A model generated the notes under the pieces. That model was not told the origin of the DNA. It did not search any database and saw nothing but the letters and a program-made list of their open reading frames with translations. This document shows, piece by piece, positions 8,667-16,628 of a DNA stretch of 64,000 nucleotides. Each line of letters begins with the position of its first letter. Position 1 is the stretch's first letter. The stretch comes from a virus, in the IMG/VR virus record IMGVR_UViG_3300035156_000206, positions 186,001-250,000 of that record. One strand, written 5' to 3'. A program made the position numbers and the translations under genes.

Positions 8667-10157
8667 ATGACAGCACATACATACTGGAGACTGACCACAG
8701 AAACCAACAACGGTGGGGCAGTTCTGAACATTAGTGAGATTGAATTCCGTACATCACTAAATGGAGCAAACGTTGCTTTAGCATCGATGACTGCTGCTCC
8801 ATCAATAGTAAACAGGTCTAGCAACGTGTTAGGGGCAGCTGCCCTTACAATGATACAAAATGGATCCGTTGATGATAACTCATTAACTGTTCCACTGCCT
8901 TTCACGGTGTCATTCCTTGGTGTGAGCTACAATACCGTGTATGTTGGATCAAATAGCTATGTCACATTCGGGGCTTCAGCTGGTGGGCTGTATTCGGGAG
9001 TTACAGGGTCAAATCCTGCAATACCTAACATTCAAATATGTACAGGAGATCGCAGCTATCAACGCGTGTATACTGGTACCGAAAATAGTGGTGCTACATT
9101 TCGCATTCGCTGGGAAGGAAGCACCTCCACAGGTGGTACACCAGGCTCGCCTACTATGGTGTGGGAGATAACGTTCAATCGCGATACTCCTGATGTAATC
9201 CTGGTCGACATGGGAACAAATGCGGCAGAAGGCAGTGGAGCAACTGGTGTATCAGATTCGACTCAGTATGTTCTTGGTTTTGCAAATGGCACAACAAATA
9301 CTGGTTACACACTCGCACCCGGCAACACTAATCCAACTGGGTTCATTACTACATCAGCAGGGGGTGGGCTGGCAGCGTTTGATGGAGCACCAGGGACGGC
9401 TTGGTCTGTAGCACCAGGTGCTTGGATCCAATACAGATTTTCAGTAGCCAAAGACATTATCCAGCACGTAGTGCGTGCGGACAATATTGCAGTTAATGCA
9501 CCAAAGCGTTGGTCTATTTCTTATTCAGATGATGGTGTTTCTTGGACCAACACTGTGACCATTATGGCACAAGAAAATTGGGGACCTTCCGAGGCACGAA
9601 CATTTACTGATACACAGTGGCCACCAAAGGCAAATGCGGTTACGTATGGCACTGCTGAACCAATCCCAGGTGCAGTGTCGCCGTCCACAATTGGGACAAC
9701 TGCACCGAGACAGTTTTACGCCGCAAAGCTGACAAATGCTGGATGGCCAGCAACAATTGCACCTATTCAGGTAAAGCTTGATTTGAATTCAACCGCATCC
9801 AGGTATCGGTACCTTCCTTGGTGGGCAGTTGACTACAGAGGATACTTCCCAAATGATGCAACAACATTGAATCTGCCAGCATTCAATAACGGCTACACAT
9901 TGCCTTCGCAAGGTATTTCTGTATCTGGCACAATTTCTGGTCAAGTGCAAGAAGAAGGATTACCGGTAGCTGGGAAATTGGTAAGGTTGTACTACCGCCC
10001 AACAGGAGCATTGATTGCGAATGCAATATCGGATGCAACAGGACGATACACATTCAGGGGGCTAGAGCCTAGCGCGAATGTCTACGTAATCACAGCATTC
10101 AACCAAGCACCACTGCAATACGATGCAGTGATCCACGACAACATATCGGCACTATAA
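8667..10157 (+). CDS. Virion protein with split discoidin-like domain and carboxypeptidase-regulatory-like tail
   Basis: 496 residues. Residues 1-45 ('YWRLTTETNNGGAVLNISEI') look like the start of a discoidin (F5/8 type C) fold, and residues ~235-310 ('DGAPGTAWSVAPGAWIQYRF' ... 'WSISYSDDGVSWTNTVTI') like its remainder. About 180 residues of another beta domain, ending with an 'SDSTQYVLGFANG' strand, lie between them. Residues ~410-496 ('ISGQVQEEGLPVAGKLVRLY' ... 'SDATGRYTFRGLEP') match the carboxypeptidase regulatory-like/FN3-type fold frequent on phage surface proteins. Both folds are usually carbohydrate-binding or spacer modules, so a receptor-binding or decoration role is likely. Confidence 0.65.
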   Translation: MTAHTYWRLTTETNNGGAVLNISEIEFRTSLNGANVALASMTAAPSIVNRSSNVLGAAALTMIQNGSVDDNSLTVPLPFTVSFLGVSYNTVYVGSNSYVTFGASAGGLYSGVTGSNPAIPNIQICTGDRSYQRVYTGTENSGATFRIRWEGSTSTGGTPGSPTMVWEITFNRDTPDVILVDMGTNAAEGSGATGVSDSTQYVLGFANGTTNTGYTLAPGNTNPTGFITTSAGGGLAAFDGAPGTAWSVAPGAWIQYRFSVAKDIIQHVVRADNIAVNAPKRWSISYSDDGVSWTNTVTIMAQENWGPSEARTFTDTQWPPKANAVTYGTAEPIPGAVSPSTIGTTAPRQFYAAKLTNAGWPATIAPIQVKLDLNSTASRYRYLPWWAVDYRGYFPNDATTLNLPAFNNGYTLPSQGISVSGTISGQVQEEGLPVAGKLVRLYYRPTGALIANAISDATGRYTFRGLEPSANVYVITAFNQAPLQYDAVIHDNISAL

Positions 10158-10158
10158 T

Positions 10159-10326
10159 ATGAGCTACAATGCACCGGTTACTCCAAATGTAACACTCAAC
10201 TTTGTGATCAAGCCGTATAACCCACCTGTCACTCCTAATGTGACGCTCAATTTCGGAGCGGTAGCTGGGGGCGGTTCGGGGGGAGGTAACGGCTTCACAT
10301 CATCAAACTTCTTTATGGTGATGTGA
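10159..10326 (+). CDS. Small repeat protein (55 aa), possible fibre accessory
   Basis: ATG lies one base after the previous stop codon, and the frame runs to TGA at 10324. The protein is built from two near-identical units, 'APVTPNVTLNF' and 'PPVTPNVTLNFG', followed by a Gly-rich linker 'GGGSGGGNG' and a hydrophobic end 'FFMVM'. I recall similar 'P-x-N-x-x-L-x-F' repeats in phage tail proteins. It could be a spacer or capping peptide of the fibre complex. Function unknown; coding status is supported by tight spacing and the repeat. Confidence 0.6.
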   Translation: MSYNAPVTPNVTLNFVIKPYNPPVTPNVTLNFGAVAGGGSGGGNGFTSSNFFMVM

Positions 10327-10371
10327 GCTTGAGTAAATACGAGTATCAATCTAACAATCGAGGGTAAACCT

Positions 10372-12522
10372 ATGAAACTAACATTCCGTCAAGGTGTTGT
10401 ACAACACCAGACCGACTCGAACAAGAACCAATTGTTCCTACAGCCAAATGGGCAAGCTGTGACTCTTAACGTGTCGCCAACCCCAACGATCATCTCATTT
10501 GCGCACAAAGACGCCGACTACCTCTACACTGAAGGGACCACAGTACCTAATGCATGGCCTGGTCCGTTTGCACCTGGTGCTGAGTATTGGCTCTACTGGG
10601 ACCTGCACCCAATTACTGGCCTACGCACATTCGGTTACAGCACACGTGCACCAATCGTGTCGGCTATCAAGCCAGGCAGCGCTGCTACATCTCAACATTG
10701 GTTCGACTTAAAAGAGAACACAATGAAGGAGTGGAATGGATTCATCTGGAAGCCAGTGATCCGCGTATTCGCTGCGAAATACAAAGCAGGTGTTGGTTTT
10801 ACTACTGTCGCCCAAGGCGATTCGTTTACTGGTACCCAAGCTGGACTGCGTACTACGAACTTCTCAGGTGCGTTGATTTTTGATGGCCTGGGCAAAGCTG
10901 TTAAAACAGCAAACGGCACATTCTTCACGGCTGAGTCTGGTGCATCCGTTGCTGGTCTGTCAAGCGCTGTTAAGTACGCTGCTATGATGGTTGAAGCTGA
11001 AGTACAAGAACCAATTCCGCGCTACTCGTTTGTTTACTTCTCAGACTTTAGCCAAATTGAACTGGCTGACCCGACTACGTCTATCACTAAGCCAATCGGC
11101 ATGATCGAAGTTGATGCTGTTCAAGGAAATCTGGTACAAGTTATTACTTGTGGCCTGGTCACAAACAACTCGTGGAACTGGCTGGAAGTTAACAAGCGCA
11201 TCTACGTCGGTGATAACGGTACAGTACAAACAGAACCCGTATTCCCAGGACAACCGTCTGTAGGTTTTGTGGTTGCAAAAAATGCAATCTTGATTCGGGA
11301 CGCTGCAGCAGCTGCTACTGATGTGACAATCCCTGACACAGTGACGTACCCTGTGCTGTTCCGCGTTGGTGCAACAGAAGCGATACACAATCATAGTGCA
11401 GCTATGACATTGCTGCAAGCACGCGATTTGATCGAAGGCAATGTATCCCAAGTTGTTCTGACCACGTCAATTAATGGTGCATATGGCGGCGAATTGCACG
11501 ACCATGATATTACCGTTGTGTACAACTACGAAACTGACTGTATGGATGTCATTGACATCACCAACAATGATGGTGATAACCACATTGCAAAAGCAATTGA
11601 CGTTGGCTCTGGTGATACTATCGTAGGTGGATCTGGTGCGGCTGCAATGATCCGCATTGGTACTGATTGGACCGCAACAGACGACGAAAATGACTTGTGG
11701 ATGAACCATAATCACAGTGCTGTACTCTCAGTTGAGGATGCCGAGTCACTGATTCAAGGAACCGCATACGGTGGTGGAATTGAATTGCAGACAAGTTACT
11801 ATACAGGTAATAATCCTGGGCAAAATCATAACCACACAATTTATGTTACGTTCAATGAGCTCACAAACTGTTTCGAAATAGGTAACGTTTACAACAATCA
11901 CTCCGCATTGCCGCACGTGGGTACAGTGGTTGATATTGGTAGTGGCGGAAGTACGGTACCAATTCCAGGTCCAACTATCATGCCTACCGTGTACTACGAA
12001 GTGCCTTATAATGGACAATATGACGTGATGCCACAGACTGTTCAACGCCTGAAGGTACATAACCTCCGTAGATACACACCATTTGCAGGTGAGACACAAG
12101 ATGTAGGTTTTATGATTGACCACCCATGCGGATATGTGTATTCGTACCCGAATGGTCCCGATTACGGCGATGGACCTCCTATGGAGGGCCATTCCTTCAT
12201 GCCTCACAGCAATGGTTTGTATTTGATTGAGATTGGCTTAGTATTGGAGATTGCTACAGAGATCCCATTGCCTATTTCTGTGTCAATGTACAATGGTATG
12301 AATGGAGATACCATTCAGCAGGATATGTTCATTGCTTCGCGTTCACCTGCTCCAACAGAGTTCAAGCGATCGGTGACGTTTACTGGCTTCTTGGGCACGT
12401 ACATTCCATACGAACTGAGCATTGAGAACTTGTCGGCCGTAGATACCTTCGCCGTAAAAGGATACACGTACTTGAAAGCGATTCGATTGTCTGATACTGA
12501 CCTGGCAGAGGTTCCAGGATAA
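10372..12522 (+). CDS. Tail-fibre protein with shared anchor and histidine-rich HxH repeats
   Basis: 716 residues. The first ~315 residues repeat the anchor module of the fibre at 978 ('MKLTFRQGVV', 'YLYTEGTTVPNAWPGPF', 'YWLYWDLHPITGLRTFG', 'QHWFDLKENTMKEWNG'). From about residue 335 two related units follow, each with an 'HNHSA' opening, an 'LIEG/LIQG' helix end, a second 'H.H' strand ('LHDHDITVVY', 'QNHNHTIYV') and a 'VDIGSG' end. The HxH pairs recall the metal-binding HxH motifs of phage fibre tips, though that parallel is inference. Residues 540-716 are a separate beta domain. ATG is preceded by GAGGGTAAACCT. Confidence 0.8.
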   Translation: MKLTFRQGVVQHQTDSNKNQLFLQPNGQAVTLNVSPTPTIISFAHKDADYLYTEGTTVPNAWPGPFAPGAEYWLYWDLHPITGLRTFGYSTRAPIVSAIKPGSAATSQHWFDLKENTMKEWNGFIWKPVIRVFAAKYKAGVGFTTVAQGDSFTGTQAGLRTTNFSGALIFDGLGKAVKTANGTFFTAESGASVAGLSSAVKYAAMMVEAEVQEPIPRYSFVYFSDFSQIELADPTTSITKPIGMIEVDAVQGNLVQVITCGLVTNNSWNWLEVNKRIYVGDNGTVQTEPVFPGQPSVGFVVAKNAILIRDAAAAATDVTIPDTVTYPVLFRVGATEAIHNHSAAMTLLQARDLIEGNVSQVVLTTSINGAYGGELHDHDITVVYNYETDCMDVIDITNNDGDNHIAKAIDVGSGDTIVGGSGAAAMIRIGTDWTATDDENDLWMNHNHSAVLSVEDAESLIQGTAYGGGIELQTSYYTGNNPGQNHNHTIYVTFNELTNCFEIGNVYNNHSALPHVGTVVDIGSGGSTVPIPGPTIMPTVYYEVPYNGQYDVMPQTVQRLKVHNLRRYTPFAGETQDVGFMIDHPCGYVYSYPNGPDYGDGPPMEGHSFMPHSNGLYLIEIGLVLEIATEIPLPISVSMYNGMNGDTIQQDMFIASRSPAPTEFKRSVTFTGFLGTYIPYELSIENLSAVDTFAVKGYTYLKAIRLSDTDLAEVPG

Positions 12523-12525
12523 CCA

Positions 12526-12551
12526 AGAGGAGCCAAGTGCTCCTCTTTTTC
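12526..12551 (+). terminator. Rho-independent terminator after the fibre module
   Basis: AGAGGAGC pairs with GCTCCTCT around a 5-base loop, followed by a T run. It closes the fibre transcription unit 3 bases after the stop codon of the second fibre. Confidence 0.85.
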
Positions 12552-12570
12552 CGTCTGTCACTTCCTCCGC

Positions 12571-12577
12571 CTAAATA
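12571..12577 (+). promoter_or_regulatory. T4-type late promoter box
   Basis: CTAAATA lies 31 bases upstream of the TTG start at 12608 and just after the fibre terminator, so it begins a new transcription unit. Confidence 0.55.
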
Positions 12578-12607
12578 AGTCAAAACCCGTCGTACGCGGA
12601 GGTACCA

Positions 12608-13348
12608 TTGTCTTTACCAACAACACCAGCTTTTAGTTCCGAAGAGATCATCTCCGCCGAACACATACGCCTGATTCAAGCGTACACAGAGTGCATCACA
12701 TCCTTACATAAGTTACTTGGATACAATGCATCACATAACAATTGTTACAGAGAGAAGGCGGCTGTAGCACTTGATCAATCGATCTATCCTCACCTACAGA
12801 TCAAACACAACACCAAAATGACTGGACCGGATGCCACAGACAATGTGGGTCGTGCAAGAGAATACAAGAAGATTGAACTTGGTCCAGGATACAAAAAGCC
12901 ATTTGATCGCACCTATCTAAAAGACTCCACTGTCAAGAAGCACCGCAAGGGCGAGAATGGTTTCCAACCATCAAAGCTGTTTGTGATGCTTAGTAGGTTC
13001 AGAGATGAAGCATCACAAGAGCTATTCATCGCAAATAATGTACTTGTTATTAGTGCCTTCTTTGCAGAGAACGCTATGCCATCAATTAGTTATGTTGTGG
13101 GAGGAATTGACAACTTACGAAAGGTAGTCGAGTTCTACAATAAGAAGGTGATTGATTCCCCAACAGGGACAAATAAATGGGCACACAACAACGTCAGAAT
13201 ACCGGTGTCGTGGATGCTTGAAAATCTAGACCACAAGCACATAGACGTCATCGTAATGGTGAACGGCAAGCACAAGAAGATCTCAGTTGACCATCACAAT
13301 ACCAAGTACGTGGGAGCCAATCTGAATCCCACTGGTTTTTATGTCTGA
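12608..13348 (+). CDS. Hypothetical late protein (246 aa), TTG start
   Basis: The TTG start at 12608 is chosen because GCGGAGG lies at the right distance and no ATG fits. The protein is soluble and mildly basic. Visible segments are 'GRAREYKKIELGPGYKKPF', 'STVKKHRKGENGFQPSKLFV', 'LVISAFFAENAMP' and 'NVRIPVSWMLENL', ending 'NLNPTGFYV'. A lone 'KIEL' stretch could hint at a PD-(D/E)xK nuclease core, but I cannot find the full motif. I do not recognise the family. It is isolated between a late promoter and the gp32 leader. Confidence 0.65.
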   Translation: MSLPTTPAFSSEEIISAEHIRLIQAYTECITSLHKLLGYNASHNNCYREKAAVALDQSIYPHLQIKHNTKMTGPDATDNVGRAREYKKIELGPGYKKPFDRTYLKDSTVKKHRKGENGFQPSKLFVMLSRFRDEASQELFIANNVLVISAFFAENAMPSISYVVGGIDNLRKVVEFYNKKVIDSPTGTNKWAHNNVRIPVSWMLENLDHKHIDVIVMVNGKHKKISVDHHNTKYVGANLNPTGFYV

Positions 13349-13423
13349 TCAAAATAGTTGTCTTGGTTCATCAATTAAGCGTTGTGTTCGTGTTTCAACC
13401 GATGCATAATGCTCCTCATTGGA

Positions 13424-13447
13424 TCGGTTCCAACAACACGGAACCGA
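13424..13447. other. Perfect 8-bp hairpin in the gene 32 leader region
   Basis: TCGGTTCC (13424-13431) pairs with GGAACCGA (13440-13447) around AACAACAC. There is no T tract on either side, so it is not a plain terminator. It lies in the 236-base gap between the preceding gene and gp32, upstream of the late box. Confidence 0.45.
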
Positions 13448-13485
13448 CAGGGTCGAAATACCCCATTTCCTCGTAGTAAATCAAG

Positions 13486-13493
13486 TATAAATA
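13486..13493 (+). promoter_or_regulatory. Late promoter box with exact T4 consensus
   Basis: TATAAATA, identical to the T4 late consensus, lies 92 bases upstream of the gp32 ATG. It would give late expression of the single-stranded DNA-binding protein in addition to any early or middle promoter. Confidence 0.7.
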
Positions 13494-13584
13494 GAGACAC
13501 GACACAAGCAATTGTGAAGTATTGAAAATTAGACCTGAATAGTAAAACTTAACCTTAGACAAACTTAGAACTGGAAACAATATC

Positions 13585-14547
13585 ATGGCAAAATCCTCAT
13601 TTGACGCGATCAAATCGCGCTTCTCAGCACAAAGCGGCAACGCAAACACCAACAACTATTACCCTTTCTTCAAGATGCCAGACGACGCTCAAGCTCGTAT
13701 TCGCTTCCTGCCGGACGGTAACGAAGACAATCCACTTGGCTTCCTGGTTGAAAAGCTGACCCACTCGCTGAAAGTAAATGGCGAAAACAAGACTGTTCCT
13801 TGCTTAACACCACACGGTGAAGAGTGCCCAGTCTGCAAAGTTGCAAAAGACTACTACGACCGTGACGACAAGGTCAACGGTAAACTGTACTACAAGAAAC
13901 GCACCTACCTGGCTCAAGCTCTGGTTGTCGAAGATCCAATCGTCGATGGCAAGCATGAGAACTGCGAAGGTAAAGTCAAACTGATCTCGATCGGCTACAG
14001 CCTGTTCAAGATCATCAAAGACGCGTTTGAATCAGGTGAACTGGACGATGCTCCATTCGCGTACGAAGGTGGTACCGATTTCCTGATCAAGAAAACCAAG
14101 CAAGGTGAGTTCGCTTCTTACACTCTGTCAAAGTTCGCTCGTAAATCGACCGATCTGGACGCTGAGCAGCAAGAGCACGTCAAGGCCGGCCTGGTGGATC
14201 TGTCGACTCTGTTGCCTAAAAAGCCAGACGTCAAGTTCGTTGAAAACGTCCTCGAAGCAGCCCTGACCGGCAAGAGCATCAAGGGTGAAGACGACGAGAC
14301 CGACGAAGACGACATGGGTGCCTTCGCCAAGATGAAAGCCAAAGCAGCTGCAAAGCCTGCCAAAGCTGATTCGGATGACGAAGATGAAGAGTTCGTGAAG
14401 CCTGTAAAAGCAGAAGCTGCGAAACCAGCACCTAAAGCAGCTCCTGCTGCTGATATGGATGAAGATGACGAAGCTGAGGCCCTGCTGGCCCAACTGAAGG
14501 CAAAACGCGAAGCAGCAAAGCGTGCAGCCGCAGGCAGCGACGACTAA
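13585..14547 (+). CDS. 32: Single-stranded DNA-binding protein (T4 gp32-like)
   Basis: 320 residues. Basic N-terminal segment ('FDAIKSRFSAQSG', 'NTNNYYPFFKM'), then the OB-fold core with a zinc knuckle: 'CLTPHGEECPVCKVAKDYYD', i.e. Cys/His ligands spaced as in gp32 homologues. The last ~90 residues are an acidic, Ala/Lys-rich tail ('DDETDEDDMGAF', 'DSDDEDEEFVKP', 'MDEDDEAEALLAQL'), which in gp32 recruits replication and recombination partners. It would coat ssDNA at forks and in UvsX-driven recombination. ATG preceded by CTGGAAACAATATC; a strong terminator follows. UvsX is the next gene. Confidence 0.92.
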   Translation: MAKSSFDAIKSRFSAQSGNANTNNYYPFFKMPDDAQARIRFLPDGNEDNPLGFLVEKLTHSLKVNGENKTVPCLTPHGEECPVCKVAKDYYDRDDKVNGKLYYKKRTYLAQALVVEDPIVDGKHENCEGKVKLISIGYSLFKIIKDAFESGELDDAPFAYEGGTDFLIKKTKQGEFASYTLSKFARKSTDLDAEQQEHVKAGLVDLSTLLPKKPDVKFVENVLEAALTGKSIKGEDDETDEDDMGAFAKMKAKAAAKPAKADSDDEDEEFVKPVKAEAAKPAPKAAPAADMDEDDEAEALLAQLKAKREAAKRAAAGSDD

Positions 14548-14572
14548 TCTCTCATCGAGATGATCTGACCTA

Positions 14573-14605
14573 AAATAAGGGTGGCTTTGGTCACCTTTAT
14601 TTTTT
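14573..14605 (+). terminator. Rho-independent terminator after gene 32
   Basis: AATAAGGGTG pairs with CACCTTTATT (one G-T wobble) around an 8-base loop and runs into six Ts. It isolates the highly expressed gp32 transcript from uvsX, as is common in T4-like phages. Confidence 0.85.
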
Positions 14606-14636
14606 GGGTAAACGCAACTGGTACAGGAGTATAAAC

Positions 14637-15746
14637 ATGGCAGTAAGTATGAGTTTTCTGGCAGACTTCGAGAAAGAAGTCTCCAAAATTGAGGGCGTGA
14701 CTGGTCAATCCATTCCACCTCGTAACTGGTTCAGCTTTGGGAATTATGTTCTCAATCGCGTGATGTCCGGTTCGTTCCGTCGCGGAACACCACAAGGTCG
14801 CATTACTTGTGTAGCAGGTCCATCGGGATCTGGCAAATCATTCGTTGTTGGCAATCTTGTCAAGAACGCACAAATGGCAGGTGCTTATATCCTGGTTATT
14901 GACTCAGAGAATGCTCTGGACAATGATTACATGGAAGGCATTGGAGTTGATACCAATGATGGTTACAACTACAAAGACGTGTCCACGATCAACCAAGTTG
15001 TAAATGTGGTCTCCAAGTTTATCAAAGGTTACCATAAAGCATATGGTACGATTATCGAGAATCCTGATCAACCACCAGTCCTGATCGCAATCGACTCACT
15101 CGATATGTTGTCAACGGACACAGAGCAAGACCACTTTGCTAAGGGTGATGCCAAGGGTGACCAAGGTCAGCGGTCGAAGCAACTGAAAGCAATGTTACGC
15201 AACTTCGTGACTGCAATCAAACACCTGAACATTCAGATGGTAGTGACACACCAAGTGTACCGCGCATCACAAGAGCAGATTCTTGCTGGTGAAGGTGTTT
15301 GGAAAGTCGGCGATGCAATCCGTTACGCATGCTCGCAGATTCTGCTGGTAACAAAGCTGAAGTTGAAAGCAGAGACCGGTGGTGCAATCACGGGTATCCG
15401 AATGAAGTGCGAAGGATTCAAGACGCGCTTTGCTCTGCCATTCCAAACGGTAACGATTGAAGTGCCGTACACTACAGGCATGGATCCGAACTCAGGTATC
15501 ATTGAAGCGTTCGAAGCTGCTGGAATTCTGAAACGTGGTGGTTCGTGGTATTCGGTACCTGATACCGAAATCAAGTTCCAATCCAAAGATCTGGACACGT
15601 ACGTGGACCGTCTGTTGAAGATTGCCGATGACCGCGAAGGACTATCACTGATCGCTTCAGAAGAGGATGACGAAGAGCAAGGCAAGGAAACCTCGAAAGA
15701 CTTGAAGCTCAAGCGTAAGAATGTTGCAGCAGGTACTGAGGAGTAA
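14637..15746 (+). CDS. uvsX: UvsX RecA-like recombinase
   Basis: 369 residues from ATG 14637, chosen for the AGGAG 5 bases upstream; a longer frame starts inside the terminator. The RecA core is clear: Walker A 'GPSGSGKS' near residue 64, 'YILVIDSENALD' as the RecA-type Walker B/Mg strand, 'VLIAIDSLDML' in the core, and 'MVVTHQVYRA' as the L2-side strand. The acidic C-terminus ('EEDDEEQGKET') is typical. It drives strand exchange for recombination-dependent replication with gp32, UvsY and UvsW, all encoded within 4.5 kb here. Confidence 0.93.
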   Translation: MAVSMSFLADFEKEVSKIEGVTGQSIPPRNWFSFGNYVLNRVMSGSFRRGTPQGRITCVAGPSGSGKSFVVGNLVKNAQMAGAYILVIDSENALDNDYMEGIGVDTNDGYNYKDVSTINQVVNVVSKFIKGYHKAYGTIIENPDQPPVLIAIDSLDMLSTDTEQDHFAKGDAKGDQGQRSKQLKAMLRNFVTAIKHLNIQMVVTHQVYRASQEQILAGEGVWKVGDAIRYACSQILLVTKLKLKAETGGAITGIRMKCEGFKTRFALPFQTVTIEVPYTTGMDPNSGIIEAFEAAGILKRGGSWYSVPDTEIKFQSKDLDTYVDRLLKIADDREGLSLIASEEDDEEQGKETSKDLKLKRKNVAAGTEE

Positions 15747-15750
15747 CTGA

Positions 15751-16173
15751 ATGGATAAGGTCGACGTGCTGTATCATGCTCTCCTGGCTCGTGAGGTGGA
15801 GTGGACAAACCGCACCACCGAGATCTTCTCCAAAGCGGAGTATCTCACACAGGGGATTATTAATTACCTAGACCTACCTATTGCATCCATCAAGTGGGAA
15901 TCAATCGATGTATTCGGTCAAGAAATGATGATTCAGGTATCAATCCCGAACACAGATCGTTTCGAGTACGTCGAGCCTGGTGAACGAAATATCCAAACCT
16001 TAACCATTGTGCTTCCAGTATCAGTGGTTGAGGCAGAGGACACAGACTTGATCACGGCATTCCTGCATGATACCGAGGATGTACGAAAGGACGACCACCT
16101 TCAACCTGATACTGAAGAATCAGCTCAGGGCATCGTGGCTTATTCACTGGCTTCAAAGGAAACAATACATTGA
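15751..16173 (+). CDS. Hypothetical protein between uvsX and uvsY
   Basis: 140 residues, ATG 4 bases after the uvsX stop with GAGGAG overlapping that stop. Acidic, with helical 'HALLAREVEWTNRTTEIF', a strand-rich 'KWESIDVFGQEMMIQVSIPN' segment and an acidic C-terminal third. Its end overlaps the uvsY start, so it is translationally coupled into the recombination operon. No known domain recognised. Confidence 0.7.
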   Translation: MDKVDVLYHALLAREVEWTNRTTEIFSKAEYLTQGIINYLDLPIASIKWESIDVFGQEMMIQVSIPNTDRFEYVEPGERNIQTLTIVLPVSVVEAEDTDLITAFLHDTEDVRKDDHLQPDTEESAQGIVAYSLASKETIH

Positions 16174-16628
16174 GTCTGATCGACCGATTAGGCGAGAATG
16201 CTGCAGGACTGCCAGGAATTGTTGATGAGTACGAGGAGCACCTTAGTGGTGCTGCTCGGCATCTCAACATGAAGGGGAAGACAGCCCAAGAAGCAAACGC
16301 CGAACATGCAACATGGCTGTACTTTTACGACCAGAAACGAATTGAGCTGTACATCCTAAAGAAGCACATGGAAAAGGAAGTATCCCGCATCAGAGGTAAA
16401 CTCTGGAAGGAATACACCGAAACACACTCTCGTGAACTGAACGCTCGTGACAAGGACAATTATATCAACCAGGAGAAAGCTTTCCTGAACAAGGACGAGT
16501 TGATGCTGATTGTGCAAGAACTTCATGATCATTACCAAGCCGTAGTCGACGCATTCAAAGCTCGTGGCTATGCCTTGAACAACATCACGAAGCTGCGCAC
16601 CAGTGCAATCGAAAACGATGTCATCTAA
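16170..16628 (+). CDS. uvsY: UvsY-like recombination mediator
   Basis: 152 residues from a TTG start overlapping the previous stop (ATTGA), with AAAGGAAAC upstream. The mostly helical protein ends with 'VVDAFKARGYALNNITKLRT', the counterpart of the T4 UvsY C-terminus ('ALDAIKSRGFAIKHIQ...'). An 'ELYILKKHMEKEVSRIRGKL' helix fits the UvsY coiled-coil region. UvsY loads UvsX on gp32-coated ssDNA. The family is short and divergent, so the call leans on the C-terminal motif and position between uvsX and uvsW. Confidence 0.8.
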   Translation: MSLIDRLGENAAGLPGIVDEYEEHLSGAARHLNMKGKTAQEANAEHATWLYFYDQKRIELYILKKHMEKEVSRIRGKLWKEYTETHSRELNARDKDNYINQEKAFLNKDELMLIVQELHDHYQAVVDAFKARGYALNNITKLRTSAIENDVI

